This document shows positions 26,149 to 37,557 of a stretch of DNA of 64,000 nucleotides, piece after piece. Source of the stretch: Hirudinaria manillensis (taxonomy: Eukaryota; Annelida; Clitellata; Hirudinida; Hirudinidae). A program made the position numbers and the translations under genes. The notes under the pieces are model-generated. The model was given only the letters and a program-made list of their open reading frames with translations, had not been told where the DNA came from and ran no database searches. Location of the stretch: assembly GCA_034509925.1 (NCBI GenBank), contig CM067532.1, positions 4,048,142 to 4,112,141 of the forward strand, in the 5' to 3' direction. Positions within the stretch are counted from its first letter, which is position 1. The number at the start of each line of letters is the position of its first letter.

Positions 26149-29100
26149 TTAATGACTAAAAATAAACTGACTGGAGTGAGACTGTCTGAGGTGTACGTTA
26201 TGAGCGGTGGTGTTGACGTCATTGGATGCAACGAAGTGGAACGTTGTTAAATATTTCTGCGTCACCTCCGTTAGAACCAGCCTCACCATCATTTTCCTTG
26301 ACGATAAATGCTGCAAATATTTAACAAATGAATGATTATTACTAAAAATGTTATCATCGATTGTTAAAAGCTCTAAAACCATTTATTGTGATCACAGTTT
26401 CTGTATTAAAATCAACAAAACAAATACGGCGTGGTTGGACTATTATTGGACTGATGCAATAACGCCAACGGATTCATTTAGGCTGATGATAAAAAAAGTT
26501 ATGTTTAGTGACCAGGGGGTGTTGTTTATGTCAAATCCAGCGGGTTCTTTGTAAACGGGGGCTCCTTATATTCTTTGAAATATGAATATGGTAATTGCTG
26601 AAGTTTTAAGATTGAAATCAACAGAGGTTTTCTCAAAATTCACTAAAAAAAACTAAAAATTCCATAGAAAATGTTATCGCGAGTCCAAAACATTTTTTTC
26701 AGGTATTTGTGTGATTTTCCAATTTCGTTCCAGTTATTAACGCCCTACCTGTGCTTTTAGGTCCAGTTTATTATATAAGTTTAATAGCTTTTTGATTTTT
26801 AGGCATACATTTCGATAATGCACTTCGTTAGTGCAAAATCCTAAAAAAAAAATACTAGCACATGCAAAATTGAGTAAAGTAATATTTCTTTCCTAAGTTG
26901 TGGTTGCGTAGTCAATTGATATGTCAATTGATATAGCACTCATCTTCAAATTCTCTTTCGTATTTAATATTGGTCAAGCTGTCTCACATAATAATGTAAG
27001 TTCCGTATGATTTAGGAAACTCTATTTTTGTACATTAATATTTGTAAATATTTATTTAAATGTTGAAATAATTATTATCACATCAATCAATACCATAATA
27101 GCCATTGATTAATAAATGGTTAGGGTATAATAAATAGATGGTATGCTGGTATAACTTTAATGTTTCATTAATCAAGTTTTAAGCATACTTAAATCAATTG
27201 TACCGCTTAAATTCCAATCAGATGATCAGTGGTTATCAAAGATCGAGAAAAAGATAATAATTTACTTATTAAACGTAATTGCTGAGGCGAAAATGAAAGC
27301 AATTCATTTGTGCTTTTTACATTCGGAATGGTGAGTCACTTGAAAATAATTTTATGTTTCGCTCTAAATGGAAAACATTCAGCAAAAATGCAGCAATGTT
27401 TGTCGTAAAGCAGGTAACAATGGAAAGTCTGATGGAACGAGTGAATGCCGGGAATGATTCGTACAAGTCGTGGAGATTAAAATAATTCCTTGATTTCAAA
27501 TTATAAGGTTGCTCACAATCTGCTCCAGCATGACTCCGTCTTTCATCTGATCGAGTTCAAGAATGTGTCCTTCCCACCAAACGCTGACGTGATGAGGTTT
27601 CGGATTAAAAGACAAAACGCATTCAATTGCAAAGTTGTGCGCGTGAATGTCCACGTATTGAAGCCTGGAACAGTTGAAGATTGGAGGATCTGATGGATAA
27701 AAATTAACAAGTCAGTAAATAACATAATTTTAAAAAAATCACTTTTTGTCTCTTAGCTTGACCCTAACTCTAACCCTAACCCTAACCCTAACCCTAACCC
27801 TAACCCTAACCCTAATGCTGAACAAATTGTAAAGGTATTATATTATCATTATTATTTTTAATAATAACGTTGTGACGCCGTAATTGAAGGAGCGTTCATT
27901 ATTAGTTGTTGATTATTGTTGACTTACTGGTGGCTTGCATTCGTGTGAATAAAGTTGAAATATAATAACTGTTCTCGACGTTTAAACATATAAAAACACA
28001 ACAAATAACAATAATAATAGTATTATTATTCCTATTATATTAATATATTATTATTATTATTATTATTATTATTAAATAAATAAATAGAAATCGTAATTTA
28101 CCTACAAGAGCACAAAGCACTTACATCGAACGTTAACTGCAAACGACCTGCTGGAGAAAATAATCTCGTGATAATGTCGATGTTGACGTCTCGGATCGTT
28201 CGTCGAGTTGTTCGAGGTGTTGACTTCGCAGCTCAAGAGCTGACCGTCGTCTTTGTCTGAAACTTTGTATCTGCTCAGGTGAGTGTGGACGTTGTAAGAG
28301 AGGTGAACTGGACAGGACGATTGGCTCTCCTTGGTCGAACATCTGACGTTCGTGCTCACGTTGTTCGTACTCCAGGTGGATAATTCCTTTCCGCCCAGGT
28401 GAATCGTCACCTGTGGTACTGGGACGACGTCGTAAACGGAACAAGCGGCCTGAAGCTGGTCGTTCGAGAACAAAATCCTTCCGTCAGCGTTCGTCGTCAA
28501 CTCGATGTTGCTCGGTGATTCTGAAATAATTCCTTATTCTCGTCGATCCTTAATTATTTATTATTAATTATTTTTTTTAAATTGTTTTTTTTTTGAGTCA
28601 CGTTTATTAATCACACCTGAAGCGTATAAGAGAGTAGCGTATAATTAATTTCATTAATTAAAATTAATTAATTCAAGGAAACGCCTCTGATAGATGGACC
28701 TTAAAATATTTTACAAGCACTGCATTGAAAGCTAAATGAAGAATATCAAACAAAAACAAACAAATAAAATAAATAAATAATTAATTAATTAAGGGACGCG
28801 TTTACACTTCATCCTTCATTCGTAATAAACGTCTTCAGATCGGAAACGGCAACTTAATCTGTTCAAGTGCACGAAACTTTCTTAAAAATGGCAAAAAGCT
28901 TTTGTTCATTTATTGAATGAATGACTTTTCTGAATAAACTAACTCGAATGGCAGAGATATTTATATATTCGATGATAAAATAAAATAAAATAATATATTA
29001 TTTATTTATTTATCAGCAAGTGATCTTTTTAATTTCTCTCCTTGAAGCCAAAGTTCCCCTCCATAACATGGAATCTATCGACCAGCAACCTTCCAGCCCA

Positions 29101-32100
29101 GCGCAGCACCTCAACAAAGCAAAGAACAACCCCAAACCGGACCCCACATCCTCCAGAACCCCTTTCGGACCAACGAAGGAACAAAGGAATCCACCATCAC
29201 ACCACGGTTAATGAGATATCAGTCTCTAATCAGACGTCGGCCATTTTGCAATGCCAGGAGAATTTTATGTCAAACAATTAATTTAAATTATCCTTAAAAT
29301 AATGTTTTCTAAATAGCAATAAATACGCCTCCTGAATTATCTTCAAGAATCAGCTAATTGAGCTTTGAATTCTCTCGGAAACATCGGGAACTTTGTGTTC
29401 AATCATGCGTGACATCACGGTTGAACGAATAGGAGAGAGGTCGTTAATTATCGGAAGCCCTCTTAGAAGGGTTGATGAATTTTTCACGGAGGTCACAACA
29501 CCACGTGACCCCGTTCTCTGATGTGCCAATCAAATGTCCTCTCCCAAGAGGCTGACGTTTCATCGGATGTCCAGGTGTGTTTGCAGGAGTTTTCTTCATT
29601 ATTTGTGCTTCCAACAATTTCATGCTTCGCTGAACAGCGGACAACGTTTTGTTTTCCTAATTTAGATCATTTGTGCTCGCGAGACGCAAGCATAGCTTGT
29701 TTATTTGCTCCTTAAGAAGACTTTCTTCGTTCGTTCGTTCGTTCGTTCGTCGAAGGAATTATTTTGTAAATAATTCAGTTCAAGTCAAACTTTTACATAA
29801 GATTTCGAAACTAAAACGTTTATTTGAAAGCGTTTTGCGCTTGACTTTGTTCAGATTATAATGATTATCATTGGAGCCTTCAGAAAAGCAAGAAATTAAT
29901 TATTAAACAATTATTAAGCAAATAATTATCATCGAATGGTGGTCCGTATTTATTTATGACTCGATCAAAAATTCAAAACCGAATTACTTGCTACTTGCAA
30001 CGTGGTGAAAACTTTGTTTCTGAAAAATGAAGAGAAAAAACATCCTATGAACCCCGTGTCTTCGGCTCTAACATCTGAAATGGAAAACGAGAAATAAATT
30101 ATTTATTTATTTATTAATTTAATAATTAAGAATTCAAGACGTTTGTAAAACTGATCATCAGCAGATGAATAAATTAAATTAAAATTAACTTTTAACATAT
30201 ACACGCGATCATTTGCCGAAACTCGAAATCGGTTGAGACATCAACTTAGCGTTCTTTAACGTCCGAAAGAATAAAACAATTTGAGACGTTAACGGGGCTG
30301 CTCGAACATTTTCAGTCTCTTTCAGGAATTCAGAAGCAAAAAATTGATTTATCCGTTGCCTCATCAAAATTTAACTTTTTCTCAATTAAACTTTAGCACC
30401 GGAAAATTTTCTCGGCATGATTTTCCAACTGCATAGCATTTTATTGCATTGCATTTTATTGGATTGCGTAAGAGGATTGTAATTAAGACAATTATATTAC
30501 GCGCCGATATTAACAAACCCGAAAACTTGCTCGGTAATTGCTTCGGTAATAATGACTACACACGTAGAAGGAGTTGTATGTCGGTTAAGCAGATTACGTG
30601 AAAGAACATGAAAGCAATTATACATCATCATTCCTATTCTTCGCTAATTATTTCTTCATTAATTAGAATGGAATCCAAGTCGAACAGAATGAATGAATGA
30701 ATAAAAGAAAGAACCGTAAATGTTGAGGATGGAGATAATGGCCGTGGTTACGGGTACGGTTTCGGCCTGGTATCTTTTCGTGAACGAGTAGGGACCCCTG
30801 ATGACGTCATTGAACGATACAATCTGAGTGTCCTCATTGTTGACGGTTTTTATCCAACTCACGCTCTGATCTTCCATGAACTGGTTGTGACCTTGAACCC
30901 TGCACGTCAAGGTCACGTTCTCGCCGGGAAAAGTCACGTGATGCGATGATCCGACGGAAATGGAGACCCCGGGCTGAGTGGCTGAACGATGAAAAGTTAA
31001 TTGAAGTCTCAATTACCACGAGACCCGAGAATCGACTTTGTGCTCGTCATCGACAAACTTTGCACTCGTCGCTAACAAAAGGTAATTAACCGGATTAATT
31101 ATCTCCTTCCATTTTATTTTTTACATCCCCGTAGTGGCGCCTTAACGTGATATCTCGTCTATGAATGAGATTTAATGAGACTCTTTAAGTCACTCTCAAC
31201 TTGTCGATCCGTCACTCCGTTTAACTTGCATCTGTAACCCGCTGTAACCCATCTGTAACCCGTTCGTGTCAGAATTTCATTTGTTTGGCTTCGTAGTTTT
31301 TTTTCGTTAAATTTAGTTTAATTATCAATTACAAATTAATTAATTAAAAATCAATTACATTAATTTGAATTAACTATTACTTGGCAAAGTATTTTTTAGC
31401 AACACATGAAATATATTAGAAACATTTGTTTAAATAATAATCGCTCCATTGCTTCATCATCATCGTCGTCCTTATTGTTGTCAGTTCTCAAAGATCGTCT
31501 GATTTGTTACAGATTTTTGAAGCTCTTATTGATAACTCTAATCACATCGATTAACTAATTGATTATTAAATCTGATTAACTTGATAAATATTGAAATTCA
31601 AAGCGTAATTAAATATATACAATTAATTAAAAATAATTAGTTAAAAATTAATTTGAATTAAATTGAAATAAAATATAACTAAAAGAAATATTAAGAATTA
31701 ATATGATTAATAATTCCAGTTAATATTATTTTAATCATCGCCGTTAATGCATTTGTAGGGCCTCATTTAATTTCCGATACTCAACCCTTAGAAGTTTTAT
31801 TTTTCCAGTCAACGAATTTCTTGTTTTGTAACTTTTAAGACAAATTTCACATTAAACTTTATTTAATTGTTAATAAATTTTATTTTATAAAAATTAAGTT
31901 TTATTTTAAAATAAATTTTTTACAACAATAGCGTTGAAGAGCTGTTCTTGCTACAAACACGTTTCACCTGTTTGACGGCAAAACGAGATCGCAAGAAATG
32001 GAGAAGCTTCATATACTTACCCTTTTTCTCAAAAACAAAAATTATAGATTCGAGTAGAATATTCTAGGTTTTAGGAATCTCATCAGTCCATGTTCGAGTG

Positions 32101-35100
32101 AATACGTAGTCTCAAAGGATTTAGTAATCTTGGATACGTACATATCTAAGTGAACTTCTAGCGTAACTGGCACAACATTTAGACATAAGATTGCCGTTTG
32201 ATTACACGATCATCGTAGAGACTTTCTAACATCCTAGTCTAGTTATTTATATATAAAAAAAAAGATCGTAATGAAAAGGAGCAACATTTTTAACATTGAA
32301 ACATTATTTTTCAACTGAAATTGCTTGAAACAAAAATATGAAACAACCGCTCGTCAGTTCATAGCTTTCGCGTCCCTAGAACGAAAACGGTGTCAACAAT
32401 GAACACAAAGAAGCAAAACTATTCTTAACATCACAATTTCGCTTTTCCAGTTTTCCATAAAATTTGGACAAACTATTTTTTTCTAATTTTAAAATTCGAA
32501 ATTGCCTTTAGATGCAAAGTTTTCACCTCGGTGCAGAAAAACTGGCCTTATTCCAGTAAATAAGTTTTCGTCAAAAACCTGTTATAAAATTACGAAGCGC
32601 ACTGAGTAGTTTTGCACCTATAAATCTACTTGTCTAACCTTCTATCATTAAGTGATATTTTACTTATCAATGCGATAAGAATGGCTACAATCATCGTGTT
32701 AACTTAGGAGTTCCAAGTCCATACTCTGTCCGGATGACGTCGTGAGGATGTGAAATTTTCGATGCATTCCAAAGATATATTGTTTGTTCATCGTTACAAG
32801 ATTTCTGCATTAAAAACGAACACGGTTTTACGATCAATCCGTTAACTCGAACAAGTAAACAACTTTGTCACGAGAATTCTCCTTCTTGACTGACTCAAAA
32901 ATGAGAATAATAATGATATTCTAAAGTGACGATGTTCTTGTTGTTAATATAGCTGGTTGTTGTCACAAGAACAATAATAACAATTATTATTAAAGTAACA
33001 AACATTAACAACAATTATTATTAAAATAACAAGCATTAATTGTTATTATTACAATAACAATATATATTATTATAATAACAATTATTACTAAAATAACAAA
33101 CAATAATAACAATTATTATTAAATAACAAATAATAATAACAATTAAATAACAAACAATTATTATAACGACCCCTATTCGTTATGTGATCAACTGAATAAC
33201 GTTGCAACCGGATTTGTTACCGGAAGTTCAACACCTCCCACGACCCATATTTTCAAATTGCCACCAATAAGGAGATGTTGTAAATCCAGGAGGAGTACCA
33301 CGTGATCTACGAGTTGATTGAGTCTCACAAACATTCCAGTGCCGCTACTCTTGACGTCATTATTTACTACTGATAATATTATATTTTATAATATCCTTAT
33401 TTATTACTAGTAATATTGTGTTTCATCATATCATTATTTATTACATTTTATATCATATTACATTTTATAATACCATTATTTAATACTAATAATATTATAT
33501 TTTATATATATATATGTCTCACATCATTATTTATTGCATTTTACATTATATTACATTTTATAATACCATTATTTACTATTAATAATATTATGTCTCATAA
33601 TATCATTATTTATTACATTTTCCATTATATTACATTTTATAATACCATATATTTACCACTAATAATATTATAAAATATAATATTATTATTTACTATTTTG
33701 TTTTATAATGTCATTTTTTATTACATTTTACATCATATTACATTTTATAATATTATTATAATATCATTATTTATTACTAATAATATTATGTTCCATAATA
33801 TCATTAATTATTATTAATAATATTACATTTTATAATATCACTATTATTACTATTAACCTTACATTTTATAATAATATGAGCTCTTAATAAAATGATATGA
33901 GCTCTTAATAAAAAATGCGTGAGCCGATGATACAAACTTTTATTGTAATAATTTTCATTGTGTTGGCGACATTACTTTATAAATTATTACTTATTCAAAT
34001 TGAGAAGTCAATATTTTATTTATTTATTTTCCCAACCAGTCGTAGGACCCTAAAAGGGTCGCTAATATGACCGACAATATTAAGACGAAAAAATAACAAG
34101 CAGAGGTCGAACGAGGTGGCAAACAAAGAGTTTCCCAAAGTTAGTCTGAGACAGTTATGAACACAGGTTCAGATCATTACTTGAAATTAGTGTTTTAAAT
34201 CGATGCATGCATCCGATCTCAACCCAAAAGGGAGACCACGCGTTCTAGGATTTGAATATTGTTTACGTTTACTAGTACAGTATTTGTATCTGTTTTGACT
34301 ACAAAATTAGATTTTATGCCAAAACTGTTATTTCCACTCTGTTCAAAAGGGAATTAATTCATTATCTTGTAGTATTTAAAACTAATAAGTAAGACAGGCC
34401 TAGTAATAATAAGATAATAAAAAAAATATTTAATGTTAATAAGAATATATTTGAGCTCAAATATAGGTCAAGTATTTCCTTGCAAAAATTTGGAATTCGT
34501 TGTTTGTTGTTCTCAACAAAAGATGTCTTTTTCATAATTTGTCTTCGAAATGAGCGTTCTCACGTAAAAAGGCCATTGGACGCCGATTTCAAGCATGTAT
34601 GTCTTTTGCTGTTTAATATTGTTTTAAACAAGACTACTTATTATGAGTCAATAAGTTGACTCAATCACAATTTCATGGAGTTAGTTCATCTCCAGTTTTT
34701 CTTCTTCCTAACAGGATTCTCTTACCTCTAATGCCCCAAACACCAATCATGGCTTTGACAATCACGAATTATATTTTAAAAAAGTCTTCCAAATATCAGA
34801 AATGAATTGTCCATGGCTAGGATCCGGTCCATCACTGGAAAAAAGGACCAATGGGTCGACGAAAGATGCAACGTTCATTGTTGTTCAAAGTGATCAGAAA
34901 TAGTGCAGATGAGAACAATTACAATGTAAATGGTTTGCTAAAATGACGCTCACCTCTGCCTTCCAGAATTACGGTTAAATGTTTGTTTTCGTTTTTGAAT
35001 TTACACGTTCCCACCGTAAGTATTTTCCAGTTGAATAAAGGCGAAATATCGACAAAAGTAATGCATGGGAGGCTTCCGTTTCTGAGCCTTTCCGTTTTTG

Positions 35101-37557
35101 TGTTTTTCTCCGCTGCCCCACTAAGTTTCGATCTTTGGTCGATCAAATGAGTGAAATAAAAAATGTATTTTGAGTATAGTATCAGGCATTTCCCCACGAT
35201 CATGGGTCAATTATAAATCGTAGTCTAAAAATGCGCAACCCAATTAAAATAGAATAAATTAGCTAAATGACTGAGGAATGTCTTTAATTTTCTATTAAAT
35301 GACATCAGTAATATGAGAATTGAGTGTAGGGGAACCGCTTTAAATATTTTATTAAAGTTTGTTAAATTTCAAAAGCACTTTCAGTGCCGTTGATCTTCAT
35401 ATAAAATGATACTTTATGAAGTAATGTTGTAAGAAGTATTATTATATGAGGTATTGTTGCATGAAGTATTATTATATGAGGTATTGTTGCATGAAGTATT
35501 ATTATATGAGGTATTGTTGCATGAAGTATTATTATATGAAGGAATGCGCTTTAGCAGTCGAGTGCGTGGGAAATTATTTGAAATCGAACCTTAAAGACAG
35601 ACGGAAAGATGGTTTTGAAAGTACTTCTTTATGTTTCTCCTTTTGAACGAAAAACAAATGAATGGAATAAAGTCAAAATTATTTCTTATTATTAACGTTC
35701 CTGTTTCAAATCTGGTTCAACTCAACGTGTATTTAAAAAATACCAAAAAATTACTTAGACCAAACATTACTATTCTTATTGTCTTCGTTGTTTTTGTCAT
35801 CAATTATAACCTCATTTAATGAACAGCGATTGGTATGAAATTAACGCTCACTCCTATCCTTTGTCGATATAATTTCAGTTGTTGCTGTAAATGCCATTGT
35901 AAATGTTCATTTTATTATTGTGTTTTCAAAAGCATTGGTACTAACCTCATACATTATTATATGATGGCGATGTTGTAAACCGCTAAATTATGCTGAAACA
36001 TCAGGAGACATAACAGTCCATTTGAAATCAAACAAGCTGGCAAACAAATCAGCCAATATTTCAAACACGTGCACAACTTCTTTCTCAACAGATGAATATT
36101 TAATACTTAAAATTTGCATTTTTTTAAATTTCAAATGACATCCTATTTTATAAAGAACTTGTAGCTCGATAACTATTATCTGGTATTACGTTGGCCGTAA
36201 ATCAGAGACATAATTGATTTTAAATTATTCAACGCATTTATATAAATGTGATACTCTGCCTCATACTCTACGATATGGATCATCGAATGAGTTTCCCGTA
36301 TTCAAACGTTTCGACCTTGAATCTCTTTAGGAGCTTTAAGGGGGTTGGGTCGCATCCAGTTGATCACTGGATCATAAGTGGGCAGGAATATTGTAAATAA
36401 CATTCCTAGCAGATCATCATGTTACCAATGAAAGATGAATACTTCGACATCAAGTAATCATTTCCTGAATGTCTGTTTGAAACATTCACCTAAGTTCATG
36501 ATTTTTCTAACAAACCCTTTTAAAAATATTTTTTAAGAAAAGTTTTTCATTACTTTTTGATTGCGGTAAAATGAATTCTAGCCTTGAATACATAGCCTTG
36601 CACGTTAGACTTTGTTCCCAGAAATCTTAGAGCTGGTAGTCTCTAATTTAAGGTAATCGATTTAAAATATATTGTTAGAAAAGCAATAATTTTGACAAAA
36701 AAGCTAAGACGCACTGTTATACATTAAAGACTATTGATTTAGAACATTATTTAGAAAAGCGTGTTTCACATAGTATTTTAATAGAAAAAGATCTTAGAAT
36801 TTAGGCAGCTCGTACCAAAAAATACCAATCCCGACTGTTATGCGAATGAGATCATAATAAGAAAATTTGTTTTAATTTTTTTTAAAATTATTGTAAAAAA
36901 AATCATTTATAATATAATAATAATAATAATTAAATATTTAAAAAAATATGGCAACACATGATGTCTATTGGAACATATCTTTGGACTGGAGGCTGAAGCA
37001 CAAAATCGGAGTATCATTAATGCGTCCCAACAGTTGGAAAATATTAATTCAAAAGATTTCGATTAATCAGACGTTTGCTCAAATGCTTCAAAAAATTTAA
37101 AGTTTTTATCTTTTAAATGCCATCGCTTGCATCCACATGCACAATACCTATTTCAATTTATCATTTTCAATTGCCCTTTAAAATGACATGGTCGTCTAAC
37201 CCAAATGTCGCTAAATTTCATTTGTACCGACTTCAAATTTTTGGAAATAATTCAGTTTATTTATTAACGATTCAATTTAATCATTCTGGACCTTAAATAT
37301 TTGGATGTGTAATTTGAGAAGCCCTTCAAATGTTTACGAGCAAACAAAAGTTATTTTTGTTTTTTAAATAAAATGCGAAGAACAAAAATCTGTTGGAAAC
37401 CTTAAGTTTCAACCAATTCTTTGTTCGCGAAACCTTTGTTGCAATAAAAATCAAATATTAATTGACGAGGCGATCAATCAAGGTGGATCAACAGGTAAAT
37501 TTTCTCACCTGAACAAGGCATGAACACAAATATCAACGCCGACAGAGACATAAGCAT
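26149..37557 (-). CDS. Secreted protein with three immunoglobulin-like domains, complete model
   Basis: Five exons join in phase: 37557-37509 (MLMSLSALIFVFMPCS, a signal peptide), 30981-30715 (Ig-like 1: FPGENVTLTCRV, VSWIKTV), 28520-28125 (Ig-like 2: LQAACSVYDV, then DKDDGQLLSCEV), 27689-27517 (first half of Ig-like 3: FAIECVLSF, VSVWWEG) and 26310-26149 (second half, ending in TAA). They total 1047 nt, giving 348 residues. Junctions are phase 1 except the last, which is phase 0 and splits Ig-like 3. No membrane segment or GPI signal is visible, so it is probably secreted. Ig-like 1 lacks the usual D-x-G-x-Y-x-C half, and Ig-like 3 has FHF where Y-x-C is expected. An extra phase 1-1 exon may exist between 28520 and 30715. 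The family is Ig superfamily; the ligand and role are unknown. Intron 1 is 6.5 kb. Confidence 0.75.
27759..27815. repeat. Interstitial telomere-like repeat (CCCTAA)n
   Basis: About eight near-perfect CCCTAA units (TTAGGG on the minus strand) lie in the intron between exons 4 and 3 of the Ig-domain gene. One early unit is varied (CTCTAA). This is the telomere motif of vertebrates and many non-arthropod invertebrates. Confidence 0.95.
28044..28075. repeat. (ATT)n microsatellite
   Basis: An uninterrupted run of about ten ATT units lies in an intron of the Ig-domain gene, just beyond the donor of exon 3. Confidence 0.9.
29060..29280 (+). other. GC-richer island with an open frame, unrecognised
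   Basis: This block stands out from the AT-rich intron by its composition and is rich in proline, glutamine and serine codons (PSSPAQHLNKAKNN). It has no splice support and no domain was recognised. It may be a fragment of a mobile element inside intron 2 of the Ig-domain gene. Confidence 0.3.
29724..29751. repeat. (TTCG)n microsatellite
   Basis: About six tandem TTCG units within intron 2 of the Ig-domain gene. Confidence 0.9.
31000..34900. repeat. AT-rich intronic DNA with satellite-like blocks
   Basis: From about 32970 to 33165, AACAATTATTATTA-type units alternate with AATAACAAAC. From about 33360 to 33880 there are many copies of an imperfect unit of roughly 50-60 bp built from TTTTATAATATCATTATTTATTA. 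The rest of this part of intron 1 shows no coding-like sequence, apart from a less AT-rich stretch at 33180-33360 with a 58-codon minus-strand frame that lacks support. Confidence 0.7.
34949..35130 (-). CDS. Possible extra exon of the Ig-domain gene, or an orphan exon
   Basis: An open frame on the minus strand ends at a good donor (GGCAGAG followed by gtgagc) in phase 1, the phase used by the gene's other exons. It contains RNGSLPCITFVDISPLFNW and a second cysteine in VGTCKFK. The upstream acceptor that would enter it in phase 1 is not clear, and the main model closes without it. It could be a cassette exon or chance. Confidence 0.25.
35431..35540. repeat. 30-bp minisatellite, about 3.7 copies
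   Basis: The unit starts ATGAAGTATTATTATATGAG and ends GTATTGTTGC. Copies at 35431, 35461 and 35491 are almost identical; the copy at 35521 is cut short. Because 30 is divisible by 3, it gives a repetitive open frame (MRYCCMKYYY), which I regard as an artefact. It lies in intron 1 of the Ig-domain gene. Confidence 0.95.

Noticed and set aside
28133..28444. Basic, arginine-rich frame on the minus strand
   Set aside because: It is a shadow of Ig-like domain 2 exon 28520-28125 in another frame; the real frame has cysteines, splice phases and a neighbouring signal peptide exon.
33416..33673. Open frame in the AT-rich satellite block
   Set aside because: The peptide is almost only I, F, Y, L, T and N, as any frame through TTTATAATATC-type repeats would be.
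35446..35646. Open frame encoding repeated MRYCCMKYYY units
   Set aside because: It arises from the 30-bp minisatellite whose unit is a multiple of three; there is no start context, splice support or homology.
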